This document shows positions 40,074 through 50,413 of a stretch of 64,000 nt of DNA, in pieces. A program made the translations under genes and the position numbers. The stretch covers positions 2,852,001 through 2,916,000 of the forward strand of contig NZ_CP048437.1 of NCBI RefSeq assembly GCF_010509575.1, read 5' to 3'. This DNA comes from Faecalibacterium duncaniae. GTDB lineage: Bacteria; Bacillota; Clostridia; Oscillospirales; Ruminococcaceae. Numbering within the stretch: position 1 is the stretch's first letter; each line of letters begins with the position of its first letter. Below the pieces are notes generated by a model, which worked only from the letters and a program-made list of their open reading frames with translations, searched no databases and was not told the origin of the DNA.

Positions 40074-41570
40074 ATGAAACCAACATCTTTCAAAAAATCA
40101 AGCAAGAACGGCACCGGCCGCAGCATCGGCCAGGCTGTTGCGTGCCTTGTGATGGCGGCAGCCATCACCATTGGCGGTGCGGGCACCACCTTCCTGCTGG
40201 CATCCCAGCCTGCGGGCCTGACGGTCGAACCCGCCGCCCTGCAGACTGAGGGCAGGGTCACCCTGCCCAGATTCGATCATAAGAGTGACCGGAGCGAGGC
40301 AAAGGCCGAGAGCACCCAGCCAGAGGAGAGTGCTTCTTCTCAGGAGCAGGCCGCAGCCAGCACCCCTGCCGCACCCGTGACCAAGGCGGAGAACACCGCC
40401 GCCCCGGCAGAGAGCGCCGCCCCCGCTGCGGAGCCCGCTGTGCAGCCGGAGGCTGTCCCCTCCGACCCCATGGCCGGGGATGCTTCGGAGATCGAGAGCG
40501 AAAACTCCTTCCCCCACTTCCTGACAGAGACCGAGGCACTGGCTGCCGAAGACCCGATGGCCGCTCCTGAAGAGGCCGCCATCCTGCCCGAAACGGAGGA
40601 GACCGCCCCCGTAGCCGAGGAAGCGCCTGCCGCTTCCGAGAACGGCGAGGATGTGCTGGCCGAAGCCCAGATCAAGGATATCAACGGCACTGTTCTGCTG
40701 ACCCCTGAGGAGATCCGGGAGGCACTGGACAACGGCACGCTGGACGAAGAGAGCATCGACCCCACCTGCCTGACCGGTGAAAACGGCCTGCTGCAGTGGC
40801 TGTGGGAGTTCTTCTTCGGCAAGGATGAGGAAGAAACGCCCCAGTATTCCGGTTGGCGCACCGAAAACGGCAAGACCTATTATTACGACCAGAACACCCA
40901 CCAGACCGTCACCGGCATCCAGAGCATCGACAACAAGCTCTATTATTTTGATGCCTCCGGCGTTCAGCAGCCCGCCACCTTCGGCATCGATGTTTCCAAG
41001 TACCAGAGCAGCATCGATTGGGACAAGGTGAAAACGGCAGGTGTGGAGTTTGCCATCATCCGTATCGGCTACCGCGGCTACGGCTCCGGCGCGCTGGTGC
41101 AGGACCCCAAGTTTGAGGAGCACTTCACCAACGCCCGCAACGCCGGGCTGCGGGTGGGCATCTACTGCTTCAGTCAGGCCGTCAACGAGAACGAGGCCCG
41201 CGAGGAAGCACAGGCCTGCGTCTATGTGCTGAATGGCCGCCAGCTCGATTACCCCATCTACTTTGATACCGAGGCTTCCGGTGCAGGCAATGGCCGTGCC
41301 GATGGTCTGGGCGTGGAAGACCGCACCAAGTGTGCTGTGGCTTTCTGCGAAGAGGTCAAGGCACTGGGCTACAAGCCCGGCGTGTACGCCTCCACCACCT
41401 GGTTCCGCAAGCGGCTGGATATGAGCCAGCTGTCCAACTACTACATCTGGAACGCCCACTACAACGTGGCCTCCAGCCCCATTGCCTGCAATATGTGGCA
41501 GGGCACCTGCACCGCCCGCATCCCTGGCTACGGCGGCCAGATCGATGTGAACATCAGCTATATGGGCTGA
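40074..41570 (+). CDS. Surface GH25 lysozyme with acidic linker
   Basis: 498 residues. A membrane anchor (AVACLVMAAAITIGGAGTTFLL) leads to a long Ala-Glu-Pro linker (about 60-200), a single choline-binding-like repeat (YSGWRTENGKTYYYDQ and IDNKLYYFDASG) and a C-terminal GH25 domain with FGIDVSKYQSSIDWDKVK, the catalytic acids in FGIDVS and YFDTEASG, and a final DVNISYMG. It cleaves peptidoglycan glycan strands. ATG 40074 gives the anchor directly; the GGAGG site is about 14 bases away. An in-frame upstream extension lies before the promoter and is discarded. Confidence 0.9.
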   Translation: MKPTSFKKSSKNGTGRSIGQAVACLVMAAAITIGGAGTTFLLASQPAGLTVEPAALQTEGRVTLPRFDHKSDRSEAKAESTQPEESASSQEQAAASTPAAPVTKAENTAAPAESAAPAAEPAVQPEAVPSDPMAGDASEIESENSFPHFLTETEALAAEDPMAAPEEAAILPETEETAPVAEEAPAASENGEDVLAEAQIKDINGTVLLTPEEIREALDNGTLDEESIDPTCLTGENGLLQWLWEFFFGKDEEETPQYSGWRTENGKTYYYDQNTHQTVTGIQSIDNKLYYFDASGVQQPATFGIDVSKYQSSIDWDKVKTAGVEFAIIRIGYRGYGSGALVQDPKFEEHFTNARNAGLRVGIYCFSQAVNENEAREEAQACVYVLNGRQLDYPIYFDTEASGAGNGRADGLGVEDRTKCAVAFCEEVKALGYKPGVYASTTWFRKRLDMSQLSNYYIWNAHYNVASSPIACNMWQGTCTARIPGYGGQIDVNISYMG

Positions 41571-41588
41571 TCTGATGGCAAACAAAAA

Positions 41589-41616
41589 GAGCGAAGATTC
41601 AGTTGAATCTTCGCTC
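41589..41616. terminator. Bidirectional terminator
   Basis: GAGCGAAGATTC-AGTT-GAATCTTCGCTC, flanked by AAAAA and TTTTTT, between the lysozyme gene and dnaJ. Confidence 0.92.
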
Positions 41617-41638
41617 TTTTTTGATGCATCTTATGTTT

Positions 41639-42808
41639 TTAAGCAAACATATCCTTCAGCTTCTTGAAGAAGCCCTTGCGCTTTTCATAGTTTTCCTCTT
41701 TCAGGGTGCCCTCAAACTTCTTCAGGGCATCGCGCTGGGCCTTGTTCAGCTTCTTGGGGATCTCCACCTCGCACTTGACGTACATATCGCCCCGGCCGCG
41801 GCCGTTCAGATACTGGATGCCCTTGCCGCGCAGGCGGAAGGTGGTGCCGCTCTGGGTGCCTTCGGGCACGGTGTACTCCACCTTGCCGTCAATGGAAGGC
41901 ACGGTGATGCTGTCGCCCAGAACCGCCTGGCTGTAGGTGATGGGCACCGTGACCCAGACATCATAGCCGTCGCGCTGGAACACCTCGCTGGGCCGGACCG
42001 TGACCATCACGATCACATCACCGGCAGGGCCGCCGTTGGCACCGGCATCGCCCATACCGCGCAGTGCAAAGCTCTGATCGTCATCGATGCCCATGGGGAT
42101 GGACACCTCCAGCGTTTTCCTGGCGGCAGTTTTTCCGCTGCCGTGGCAGACCTTGCAGGGGTTCTTGACCAGCTTGCCCTTGCCGCCGCAGCGGGAGCAG
42201 GGCTGCTGGGTCTGCATCACGCCAAAGGGAGTGCGCTGCTGCCGGATGACATAGCCGCGGCCGCCGCAGTCCGGGCAGGTCTCGGGGCTGCTGCCGGCGG
42301 CGCAGCCGCTGCCATGGCACTCCGTGCACTCCTGCTGGCGGGTGATGGTGATGTTCTTCTTGCAGCCATGCACGGCCTCATCAAAGCTCAGGGTGATCCG
42401 CACACGGATATCCTGACCCTTGCGGGGGGCGTTGGGGTTTGCCTGACGGGCAGAGCCGCCAAAGCCGCCGAAACCGCCGCCAAAGATATCACCGAAGATA
42501 TCGCCCAGATCGACCCCATCGCCGCCAAAGCCGCTGAAGCCGCCCGCGCCGCCGCCGTTCTGGGCTGCATAGCTGGGGTCCACACCGGCAAAGCCGTACT
42601 GATCGTACAGCTGGCGCTTCTTCGGGTCCGAAAGCACCTCGTTGGCTTCATTGACTTCCTTGAACTTTTCCTCGGCATCCTTATCGCCGGGGTTGTAGTC
42701 CGGGTGGTACTTCATGGCCAGCTTGCGGTAAGCCTTTTTGATCTCCGCATCGGTGGCCGTTTTGGATACTCCCAGCACTTCGTAGTAATCGCGCTTTTCC
42801 TGTGCCAT
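41639..42808 (-). CDS. dnaJ: Chaperone DnaJ
   Basis: 389 residues: J domain with HPD in [13 protein letters not shown], Gly/Phe-rich region ([13 protein letters not shown]), four zinc-finger repeats ([33 protein letters not shown]) and two C-terminal substrate domains. It delivers clients to DnaK and stimulates its ATPase. ATG 42808 is chosen over the one two codons earlier because AGAGG is then spaced by seven bases. A GC-rich hairpin at 42836-42860 lies between dnaK and dnaJ. Confidence 0.97.
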   Translation of the reverse strand: MAQEKRDYYEVLGVSKTATDAEIKKAYRKLAMKYHPDYNPGDKDAEEKFKEVNEANEVLSDPKKRQLYDQYGFAGVDPSYAAQNGGGAGGFSGFGGDGVDLGDIFGDIFGGGFGGFGGSARQANPNAPRKGQDIRVRITLSFDEAVHGCKKNITITRQQECTECHGSGCAAGSSPETCPDCGGRGYVIRQQRTPFGVMQTQQPCSRCGGKGKLVKNPCKVCHGSGKTAARKTLEVSIPMGIDDDQSFALRGMGDAGANGGPAGDVIVMVTVRPSEVFQRDGYDVWVTVPITYSQAVLGDSITVPSIDGKVEYTVPEGTQSGTTFRLRGKGIQYLNGRGRGDMYVKCEVEIPKKLNKAQRDALKKFEGTLKEENYEKRKGFFKKLKDMFA

Positions 42809-42924
42809 AACCATACCTCTATAAAACCAGCAAAGGCCGCCCCGGCAAAACCGGAGCGGCTTTTGCTTTTATCCGGCACGCCTGCCCGCCGGTTTGGCCG
42901 GGCATCTGCCGTTTGTGTCAGAAC

Positions 42925-44754
42925 TTAGACTTCCTTGAAGTCAGCGTCCACAACGCCGTCATCGTTGGGCTTCTGCTGGTTGTTTGCGCCAGCATCGGGG
43001 CCGGGCTGTGCGCCTGCAGCCTGCTGGGCAGCAGCGGCAGCCTGATACATCTTCTCAAAGACATGGCTCAGCTCATCCTGCTTTGCCTTGATCTCATCGA
43101 TGGAACCGGACTGAACAGCGGTCTTGAGGTCGGCCAGCTTTGCCTCAGCTTCGCTCTTCACGTCAGCGGGCATCTTGTCGCCGTTCTCCTTCAGCATCTT
43201 CTCAGTCTGGAACACCATCTGATCAGCACCGTTGCGGATATCGACCTCTTCACGCTTCTTCTTATCATCGGCAGCAAACTGCTCAGCTTCCTTCACAGCC
43301 TTGTCGATATCTTCCTTGGACATATTGGTGGAAGCGGTGATGGTGATGTTCTGCTCCTTGCCGGTGCCCAGATCCTTCGCGCTGACCTTCACGATGCCGT
43401 TTGCATCGATATCGAAGGTAACTTCGATCTGAGGCACACCACGGGGAGCCGGAGCAATGCCATCCAGGTGGAACACACCCAGGCTCTTGTTGTCGCGGGC
43501 AAACTCACGCTCGCCCTGCAGAACGTTGATCTCAACAGAGGGCTGGTTATCAGCGGCAGTGGAGAACACCTGGCTCTTGTGGGTGGGGATGGTGGTGTTG
43601 CGGTCGATGATCTTGGTGCACACGCCGCCCAGGGTCTCAATGCCCAGGCTCAGCGGGGTGACATCCAGCAGCAGCAGGCCCTTGACATCGCCCTGCAGAA
43701 CGCCGCCCTGGATGGCAGCGCCCACAGCCACGCACTCATCGGGGTTGATGCCCTTGAAGGGCTCGCAGTTCAGTTCCTTCTTGACTGCATCGTAGACAGC
43801 GGGGATACGGGTGGAACCACCGACCATCAGGACCTTCTTCAGGTCAGAGGGACGCAGGCCTGCATCCTGCAGAGCCTTGCGGACAGGGGTCATGGTGCGG
43901 TCAACCAGATCAGCGGTCAGCTCATTGAACTTTGCGCGGGTCAGGGTCATATCCAGATGCTTGGGGCCGGTAGCGTCAGCAGTGATGAAGGGCAGGTTGA
44001 TCTGGCTGCTCATTGCGCTGGACAGCTCGATCTTTGCCTTCTCAGCAGCTTCCTTCAAGCGCTGTGCAGCCATCTTATCCTTGCGCAGGTCGATGCCGTT
44101 CTCATTCTGGAACGCATCTGCCATCCAGTCGATGATGCGCTGGTCGAAGTCATCGCCGCCCAGGTGGGTATCACCGTTGGTGGCCAGAACCTCGGTCACG
44201 CCGTCGCCCATCTCGATGATGGAGACATCGAAGGTGCCGCCGCCCAGGTCGTAGACCATGATCTTCTGGTCCTCTTCCTTATCGATGCCGTATGCCAGAG
44301 ATGCGGCAGTGGGCTCGTTGATGATACGCTTGACGTTCAGGCCGGCAATGGTGCCTGCGTCCTTGGTTGCCTGACGCTGGCTGTCGTTGAAGTATGCAGG
44401 AACGGTGATGACTGCATCGGTGACAGTCTCGCCCAGATAAGCCTCAGCATCTGCCTTCAGCTTCTGCAGGATCATAGCGCTGACCTGCTGGGGAGTGTAC
44501 TCCTTGCCGTTCAGGGTCACCTTGTGGTCGGTGCCCATATAACGCTTGATGGAAGCCACCGTGTTCTCAGGGTTGGTGATGGCCTGGCGCTTTGCGACCT
44601 GACCCACCAGACGGTCGCCGGTCTTGGTGAAGCCGACAACAGACGGGGTGGTACGTGCACCCTCAGAGTTAGCGATAACAACGGGCTCGCCGCCCTCCAT
44701 AACAGCCACGCAGCTGTTGGTAGTACCAAGGTCGATACCAATGATCTTACTCAT
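42925..44754 (-). CDS. dnaK: Chaperone DnaK (Hsp70)
   Basis: 609 residues. [15 protein letters not shown] starts the ATPase domain, with [17 protein letters not shown] and the linker-proximal GGSTRIPAV; the substrate domain contains [18 protein letters not shown]; the C-terminus is the helical lid and an Ala-Gln-Pro tail. ATG 44754 is used because the family starts with [12 protein letters not shown] and GAGAGGAG precedes it. Third gene of the hrcA-grpE-dnaK-dnaJ heat-shock cluster. Confidence 0.98.
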   Translation of the reverse strand: MSKIIGIDLGTTNSCVAVMEGGEPVVIANSEGARTTPSVVGFTKTGDRLVGQVAKRQAITNPENTVASIKRYMGTDHKVTLNGKEYTPQQVSAMILQKLKADAEAYLGETVTDAVITVPAYFNDSQRQATKDAGTIAGLNVKRIINEPTAASLAYGIDKEEDQKIMVYDLGGGTFDVSIIEMGDGVTEVLATNGDTHLGGDDFDQRIIDWMADAFQNENGIDLRKDKMAAQRLKEAAEKAKIELSSAMSSQINLPFITADATGPKHLDMTLTRAKFNELTADLVDRTMTPVRKALQDAGLRPSDLKKVLMVGGSTRIPAVYDAVKKELNCEPFKGINPDECVAVGAAIQGGVLQGDVKGLLLLDVTPLSLGIETLGGVCTKIIDRNTTIPTHKSQVFSTAADNQPSVEINVLQGEREFARDNKSLGVFHLDGIAPAPRGVPQIEVTFDIDANGIVKVSAKDLGTGKEQNITITASTNMSKEDIDKAVKEAEQFAADDKKKREEVDIRNGADQMVFQTEKMLKENGDKMPADVKSEAEAKLADLKTAVQSGSIDEIKAKQDELSHVFEKMYQAAAAAQQAAGAQPGPDAGANNQQKPNDDGVVDADFKEV

Positions 44755-44856
44755 AATGAAAGCTCCTCTCAAATTCAGAACGTTTTTTGTTTATGTGATG
44801 CTCAAATGTTACCAAGCGGATGTTATATTTGAAAACCCTTGCGGGGTCTTGCAAAA

Positions 44857-45486
44857 TCACTCTGCCACAACAACGGTGGCATGGCGGACAATCTTATCGC
44901 CCAGCTTGTAGCCCTTCTGGTAAACCGTGATCACGGTGCCGCTCTCCTGCCCATCGGGGGCGGGGATCTGCTGCACGGCATTCATAAAGTTGGGGTCAAA
45001 GGGCTTGCCCAGCGCCTCGATCTCCTCCACATGGAGGGCGTTCAGCGCCTTGGCGGCTTTGTCCAGCGTCATGGTCACGCCCTTCTTGTAATTCTCGTCG
45101 GTGGTGGGGGCGTTGGCCGCCATATCCAGCGTATCCAGAATGGGGATGATCTGGTTCACGGCAAAGGACACACCGTCGTTGAACTTCTGGTCAGCCTCAC
45201 GGGTGGAGCGCTTGCGGTAATTCTCATACTCGGCGGCCATCCGCAGCAGCTGATCCTTGGCCTGATTGGCATTCTTCTCAGCCGCGTCCAGCTTTGCCTT
45301 CACGGCCTCCAGCTCCCGGGCCTTCTTGTTGAAGAAGCCATCCTTTTTCTTGGGGTCTGCCGCTTCAGCGTTCGTCTCGGGAGCCGCTGCCTGCTCAGGT
45401 GCAGTTTCCGGGGCGGCCTGCTCGGCGGTGTTGGGCTCCACGGCAGGTTCTTCTGCCTGCGGGGTCTTTTTTGTTTCTTCGCTCAT
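44857..45486 (-). CDS. grpE: Nucleotide exchange factor GrpE
   Basis: 209 residues. An acidic Ala-Glu-rich N-terminal 55 residues, a long coiled coil (ELEAVKAKLDAAEKNANQAKDQ and RMAAEYENYRKRS) and the C-terminal beta domain with KGYKLGDKIVRHATVVVAE. It releases ADP from DnaK. Its ATG overlaps the hrcA stop (ATGA). Confidence 0.96.
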   Translation of the reverse strand: MSEETKKTPQAEEPAVEPNTAEQAAPETAPEQAAAPETNAEAADPKKKDGFFNKKARELEAVKAKLDAAEKNANQAKDQLLRMAAEYENYRKRSTREADQKFNDGVSFAVNQIIPILDTLDMAANAPTTDENYKKGVTMTLDKAAKALNALHVEEIEALGKPFDPNFMNAVQQIPAPDGQESGTVITVYQKGYKLGDKIVRHATVVVAE

Positions 45487-46556
45487 TCCAGGTCCTCCTT
45501 ATAGATCACAGTCCGCCGGGGTGCGGCTGCCTGCGGGGTATCTTTTCGTTTGCCGCTCATTCCTTCGCCAAGCTGATCGGCAAAGGTGTGGAGCAGCGGC
45601 ATCAGCTTCTGGAAGGGCATCCGGGTGGGGCCGATGAGGGCCACGGAGCCCCAGAGGCCTCCGCCCACCAGATACCGGTCACTCACGATGCACAGGCCGG
45701 GGATCTGAGGTTCCAGATCCTCGCCCAGCAGGATGCTCTCGCTCTGCTCTGCCGGGGGTGCAATGAGGGCGGCGGCCTGCTCTTCGTCGTTCAGCAGGCT
45801 CAGGATGCTGCCCACCTTGCCGTCCAGCTGGGGCCAGTCCAGCAGGTACTGCTCACCACCCAGATACACATGGGGCTGGGTGGAATCCTGCAGGATGGCG
45901 GCGGCAGCGCTGATCACCGGCACCAGCTCCGGGCTGATCTGGCTGCACAGCTCTGCAAGGAGCCGGGGCGACAGATCAACAGGAGCCACAAAGGTCAGAT
46001 TCCGGTTGAGCAGGGCGGCAAGCGCCGCTGCATTTTCCCGGGAAAGACCGGTGCGGACCCGCGCCACACGGGTGCGGACATAACCGGCAGTGGTCACAGC
46101 CAGCACCGCTGCGGCGCTGCGGCCCACCTGCACCACCTCGTAGTGGGCGATGCAGAGATCCTCAGCACAGGGGGTGCTGACGGCGGCGGTGCAGCCGCTG
46201 ATGGCGGCCAGCGCCTTGGCGGCACCCTGTGCCAGCTTTTCCGGCTCGTGGTCAAGGCTTGCGAACACCGCGTCCACACGGGCGCGGGTCACACGGTCCA
46301 GCGGCTGGTCATCGTTGAGAAGATGATCCAGATAATAACGGTAGCCCTTGGCACTGGGGACACGGCCTGCGCTGGTGTGGGGCTGCTCCAGCAGACCCAG
46401 CTTGGTCAGCGCGGCCATCTCGTTGCGCAGCGTGGCACTGGAAACTGCCATATCAAAGTAGTTTGCCAGCACACTGCTGCCCACGGGCTCGCCCTCGAGG
46501 CCATACAGCGCAACGATTGCCTGCAAGACACGCTGTTTGCGTGCATCCATCGTCAT
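45483..46556 (-). CDS. hrcA: Heat-shock repressor HrcA
   Basis: 357 residues. The winged-helix N-terminus (RKQRVLQAIVALYGLEGEPVGSS, SSATLRNEMAALTKLGLLEQPHTSAGRVPS) is that of HrcA. It binds the CIRCE operator and is kept active by chaperones. ATG 46556 is used because AAGGAGG precedes it and the longer frame would begin within the operator. First gene of the cluster; its own CIRCE lies 33 bases upstream. Confidence 0.96.
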   Translation of the reverse strand: MTMDARKQRVLQAIVALYGLEGEPVGSSVLANYFDMAVSSATLRNEMAALTKLGLLEQPHTSAGRVPSAKGYRYYLDHLLNDDQPLDRVTRARVDAVFASLDHEPEKLAQGAAKALAAISGCTAAVSTPCAEDLCIAHYEVVQVGRSAAAVLAVTTAGYVRTRVARVRTGLSRENAAALAALLNRNLTFVAPVDLSPRLLAELCSQISPELVPVISAAAAILQDSTQPHVYLGGEQYLLDWPQLDGKVGSILSLLNDEEQAAALIAPPAEQSESILLGEDLEPQIPGLCIVSDRYLVGGGLWGSVALIGPTRMPFQKLMPLLHTFADQLGEGMSGKRKDTPQAAAPRRTVIYKEDLE

Positions 46557-46588
46557 AGCGCCTGCCTCCTTCGTTCGCTTTTCGTTCT

Positions 46589-46615
46589 TTAGCACTCCTT
46601 CTTCCTGAGTGCTAA
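46589..46615. promoter_or_regulatory. CIRCE operator
   Basis: TTAGCACTC-N9-GAGTGCTAA, a perfect CIRCE element, lying between the -10 box and the hrcA start. It makes the whole cluster HrcA-repressed. Confidence 0.98.
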
Positions 46616-46619
46616 GACC

Positions 46620-46647
46620 ATTATATCCAATTTTGCGGCGCTGTCAA
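46620..46647 (-). promoter_or_regulatory. Promoter of the heat-shock cluster
   Basis: Minus strand TTGACA (46642-46647), 16 bp, TATAAT (46620-46625), directly before CIRCE. Confidence 0.92.
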
Positions 46648-46706
46648 TAGCTTCTCAGAAAAGTTTTGAAAGATTCATAATTCTGTCATAAAGGCCCCAC
46701 AAAAAA

Positions 46707-46726
46707 GAGCCGCCCTGCGGCGGCTC
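46707..46726 (-). terminator. Terminator of spoVT
   Basis: GAGCCGCC-CTGC-GGCGGCTC; the minus strand continues TTTTTTGTGG. Confidence 0.88.
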
Positions 46727-46740
46727 TCCTATATAATAGA

Positions 46741-47283
46741 TCATTCCTCCATCTGCTTTGCCAGAAATGCCGCCGCCACGTTCACCGCCTTGAGCTGGGC
46801 GGCATCGGGCTGGGCAGTGCGGTCCTCCGTAAGCAGGCCCACACTGCCTGTGACATCCCCCGCCGCAATGATGGGCACGGCGCACAGCAGCGCCCGGGGT
46901 GAGCCCTCACAGGGCAGCAATGCCTTTTCGGGGCTGCCATCGCTCTGGTAGGGCTTGCGGCTGTCCATCAGCTTTTCCAGCGGCTGGCTCACGCTGCGGT
47001 CTGCCAGATCCCGCCTGCCCGCACCGGATGCCGCCAGAATGCGGTCCCGGTCTGAGACAAAGGCCGTCAGGGCAAAGCACTTGCTCAGCACATCCACATA
47101 CTGGGCCGTCACCCCGCTCAGTTCCCCCATGGGCGAATACTTTTTGAAGATGACCTCGCCGTCCCCTGTTGTGAAGATCTCCAGCGGGTCTCCCCTGCGG
47201 ATGCGCTGGGTGCGGCGGATCTCCTTGGGGATGACCACCCGCCCCAGCTCATCGATGCGGCGCACGATGCCGGTTGCTTTCAT
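46741..47283 (-). CDS. spoVT: SpoVT-like AbrB/GAF regulator
   Basis: 180 residues. The N-terminal AbrB domain (MKATGIVRRIDELGRVVIPK, EIRRTQRIRRGDPLEIF) is followed by a GAF-like C-terminal domain (AFVSDRDRILAASGAG to GSVGLLTED). SpoVT of Bacillus regulates late forespore genes; here it more likely acts as a general regulator. GGAAGGGAAC precedes the ATG. Monocistronic. Confidence 0.93.
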   Translation of the reverse strand: MKATGIVRRIDELGRVVIPKEIRRTQRIRRGDPLEIFTTGDGEVIFKKYSPMGELSGVTAQYVDVLSKCFALTAFVSDRDRILAASGAGRRDLADRSVSQPLEKLMDSRKPYQSDGSPEKALLPCEGSPRALLCAVPIIAAGDVTGSVGLLTEDRTAQPDAAQLKAVNVAAAFLAKQMEE

Positions 47284-47372
47284 AAGGTTCCCTTCCTTTC
47301 CATGTTCCGGTTTTGCTTCCAGATTTCTGTGAAGTATGGTTATTCTGTGGAAACAGGAAAGGAATTATTCAT

Positions 47373-48848
47373 TCAGCTCCGGCCGGAGCGCTGCTTATCC
47401 TCATACATCCGGTGGTCGGCCAGGATGCGGATGGCACGCACATCATCGCTGTCGCAGGGGTAGACCGCACAGCCGCAGCTGGTGCCAACCTGCACCTCTG
47501 CATCCTTCAGGCGGTAAGGCTCCCGGATGACTGCCTTGATCTTTTCCACCCGGCTCTTGCAGAACCCCTCCGTTATGGCTCCGTTGACGATGAGGGCGAA
47601 CTCATCCCCGCCGATGCGGAACACCGCATCGCTCTCCCGCACGCAGCCCCGCAGGCGGCTGGCCACCTCCTTGAGCAGCTGGTCGCCCACATCGTGGCCG
47701 TAACGGTCGTTCACAGGCTTGAAACGGTCAAGGTCGAGGTAGAACAGGACAAACGGTGTCCTGTTCAGCTCGTTTTCTTTCAACAATGCGTCAAAATAGC
47801 GTTCATTATACAGTCCGGTCAGGCCGTCGGTGTTGGCCAGGTCCTCCATCTGCTGGCGGGCCTCCTCTTCCTGCCGGAGGGCGCGCTCCTTTTCCTCCAC
47901 GCGCAGGCGGGCATCGATGCGGACACCGTGCACCAGCACGATGCCTGCGCAGAAGAACAGCCCAGCCAGCAGCAGGATGGTGGCGTTCTGGATCTTCCGC
48001 ATTCCACTGTCCACCACGTCACGGCCGACGATGCCCACAATGGACAGATCCTGAAAGCCCACAGGCTGGTAGACCAGATAATAGTTCTTGCCCTCAAGCC
48101 AGCAGGAAAGGCTGCCGCTGCGGCCCTCTGCCACGTCCTGCCGGGCCCGGGTCAGTGTGCCCGCATCCACCTGCGCATACTTCTGCAGGTAGTCGAACAG
48201 GTTGTCCATCCAGTCCTCGATCTCGCTCTTGGGCTCCTCCGAGAGCATCACATCGCCATCGGGATGGATGATGTAGCAGTCGCTCTGGCCGCCGTAAGCA
48301 CTGCCGCCGATCAATTCCTCTATGGTCTTATTCCGATAGCTCACGGCAAGGCTGGTGTAGGTGGTGCCGTCGATCTCCACCGGCGCAATGGGCGCAGAGT
48401 ATACCACCCGGCGCTCCCCGCTCCGCATGATGTAGCTGGACACCGTAGGCTTGCCGGTGCGGTACATCTCCTCAAAGGCCGTCCAGAGGTGATCCACTTT
48501 TTCATGCTTGCCCCGGATGCTCCAATATTCGCAGTTTTCATTGAACAGATACACGCTGCTGTACCGCCAGATCTCCCGCTCGGCCTCATAGCTGCGCAGG
48601 CGTTCCTCCGCCAGGCCCTCCTCATTGGCAGCCTGCAGGCTCTTGCCCCACTCGTTCAGCATGTTCCAGTTGCTCCGGCTGAAGATGGTAAACGCCTTAT
48701 CCACCTGCTCATAGGTCTCCAGCAGGTTGCGGGTGCCTTCGTCATAGAACTGCTGCCGGATGTACAGGATGTACCAGCACAGACCTGTCACCACGACCAT
48801 CGCCAGCAGCAGCGCAGCTGCCGTCCATCTTTCTTTTTTCTTCCACAT
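47373..48848 (-). CDS. Membrane diguanylate cyclase with extracellular sensor
   Basis: 491 residues: membrane helix (AAALLLAMVVVTGLCWYIL), an external domain of about 255 residues (Cache-like, with YIIHPDGDVMLSEE), a second helix (ATILLLAGLFFCAGIVLVHG) and a GGDEF domain with intact RIGGDEFALIV near residue 413. An inhibitory-site motif RxxD (RESD) stands five residues before it. It should make cyclic di-GMP in response to an external signal. GAGGAG precedes the ATG. Confidence 0.93.
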   Translation of the reverse strand: MWKKKERWTAAALLLAMVVVTGLCWYILYIRQQFYDEGTRNLLETYEQVDKAFTIFSRSNWNMLNEWGKSLQAANEEGLAEERLRSYEAEREIWRYSSVYLFNENCEYWSIRGKHEKVDHLWTAFEEMYRTGKPTVSSYIMRSGERRVVYSAPIAPVEIDGTTYTSLAVSYRNKTIEELIGGSAYGGQSDCYIIHPDGDVMLSEEPKSEIEDWMDNLFDYLQKYAQVDAGTLTRARQDVAEGRSGSLSCWLEGKNYYLVYQPVGFQDLSIVGIVGRDVVDSGMRKIQNATILLLAGLFFCAGIVLVHGVRIDARLRVEEKERALRQEEEARQQMEDLANTDGLTGLYNERYFDALLKENELNRTPFVLFYLDLDRFKPVNDRYGHDVGDQLLKEVASRLRGCVRESDAVFRIGGDEFALIVNGAITEGFCKSRVEKIKAVIREPYRLKDAEVQVGTSCGCAVYPCDSDDVRAIRILADHRMYEDKQRSGRS

Positions 48849-49071
48849 ATTCAGCTTCTCCTCAGCAGAGTCCCAACTCTCTGCCCTTTTCCGGCTGCAT
48901 TTCCACAGCCTGCGAAACCACGCAATTCCGTCGAATCAACACTACCAAATTCTGCTTTTTCTGTCAAGGCTTTCGCCAAAGATTATTCGCTGCAAATTTG
49001 GGGCATTCTTCTATCCTTTTGCTGCTGTGTATGTTATAATAAAATGTATGGATTTCTGAGGGGGTGCTCTT

Positions 49072-50355
49072 ATGCAGCAGATCGTGATATTGGGCGGCGG
49101 TGCAGCGGGCCTTGCCGCCGCATTGGCCGCCGCCCAGTCTGCCCCGGCAGGGGCAGTGCGGGTGACGGTGCTGGACCGCAACCCCAGGTGCGGCAAAAAG
49201 CTGTTGGCCACCGGCAACGGCCGCTGCAATTTGGACAACACCGGCATTGCACCGGAGCAGTATTTCACCGCTGACCCCGCCGCCCTGCGGCACCTGCTGG
49301 CCGCGGTGGATGCCGCCGCACCGCTGGAATGGTTCGCGGCGCTGGGCCTGTACACCCGCACCGATGAGGCCGGGCGGGTGTACCCCTACTCCAACCAGGC
49401 CGCAGACGTGCTGGCCCTGCTGGAAGGCCACCTTGCCCGGCTGGGCGTGGAGGTGCGCACCGGCTGCACTGTGCAGACCCTGAGCCAGAACCGCAGCGGC
49501 TATACCATCCTGTGTGAGAATGCCGAGGGTCAGGACCAGACCCTGCGGGCCGATGCCGTCATCTGCGCCATGGGCGGCAATGCCGGGCCGCAGTTCGGCA
49601 CCGACGGCTTCGGCACCCGATTCGCCGCCCAGTGCGGCGGAAAGCTGGAGCCGCTGTACCCCTGCCTGACCGCCCTGCAGACAGCAAAGCCCAACCGATC
49701 TCTGGCCGGCATCCGGGCCAAGGCCGCTGCCACCCTGCTGGACCTCGACCGCCACTGCACCGTGGCTGTGGAAAACGGCGAGGTGCAGTTCACGGACTAC
49801 GGGCTTTCGGGCATCTGCATCATGCAGCTGTCCGGCCATCTGGCCCCGGGGCGGGGGCCAAAGCGCCCGGCTGTGGAGCTGGACCTCTTCCCCATGCTGG
49901 ACGAGACTGCCCTGACCGCCCTGTTTGCGGCCCGGGTGCCCCTGCTGCCGGGCAAGGCACCTGCGGATTTCTGGACAGGTCTGCTCAATCCCAAGCTGGG
50001 CCGCGCCCTGTGGGCAGCGGCAAAGCTGCCTGAAAAACCGGTGGACACCCTGCCGGATGCCGCCTGGCAGGTGCTGGCCAACGCGGCCAAGCACTGGCTG
50101 TTCGAGGGCCTGACCCCCTGCGGCTGGAAGCAGGCCCAGACCACCGGCGGCGGCCTGAGCCTGACCGAAGTGACCCCCAGCTTCCAGTTCAAGGGCTGCC
50201 CCGGCCTTTACTTTGTGGGTGAAACGCTGGACTGCGCCGGCAGCTGCGGCGGCTTCAACCTGCACTGGGCCTTTGGCAGCGGCATCGCCGCCGGGCGTGA
50301 CGCGGTGCGGAGCCTGAAGCGGCCTGCCCCGAAGCCGAATAAAAAGAAGCGATAA
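49072..50355 (+). CDS. BaiN/HI0933-family flavoprotein
   Basis: 427 residues. The FAD-binding start QIVILGGGAAGLAAALAAA is followed by NPRCGKKLLATGNGRCNLDN, which is diagnostic for the HI0933/YhiN/BaiN group. FTDYGLSGICIMQLS and the C-terminal GETLDCAGSCGGFNLHWAFGSG complete it. Related enzymes reduce unsaturated steroids or other substrates with flavin. An extended -10 box (TGTTATAAT, 49032-49040) is the probable promoter. A terminator follows. Confidence 0.93.
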   Translation: MQQIVILGGGAAGLAAALAAAQSAPAGAVRVTVLDRNPRCGKKLLATGNGRCNLDNTGIAPEQYFTADPAALRHLLAAVDAAAPLEWFAALGLYTRTDEAGRVYPYSNQAADVLALLEGHLARLGVEVRTGCTVQTLSQNRSGYTILCENAEGQDQTLRADAVICAMGGNAGPQFGTDGFGTRFAAQCGGKLEPLYPCLTALQTAKPNRSLAGIRAKAAATLLDLDRHCTVAVENGEVQFTDYGLSGICIMQLSGHLAPGRGPKRPAVELDLFPMLDETALTALFAARVPLLPGKAPADFWTGLLNPKLGRALWAAAKLPEKPVDTLPDAAWQVLANAAKHWLFEGLTPCGWKQAQTTGGGLSLTEVTPSFQFKGCPGLYFVGETLDCAGSCGGFNLHWAFGSGIAAGRDAVRSLKRPAPKPNKKKR

Positions 50356-50358
50356 AGA

Positions 50359-50413
50359 ATGACCCTCTCCATCCCGCATCTGACAGACAGACTGCAGGGA
50401 CGGAGAGGGTCAT
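50359..50413. terminator. Bidirectional terminator with the CCCTCTCC stem
   Basis: ATGACCCTCTCC (50359-50370) pairs with GGAGAGGGTCAT (50402-50413), with a long 31-base loop, followed by TTTTCG. The stop codon of the symporter gene lies within the right arm. Confidence 0.82.

Noticed and set aside
42836..42860. True terminator between dnaK and dnaJ
   Set aside because: The GC-rich hairpin is followed on the minus strand by CTTTGC rather than a T-run, so it is more likely an mRNA-processing or partial attenuation site; noted under dnaJ only.
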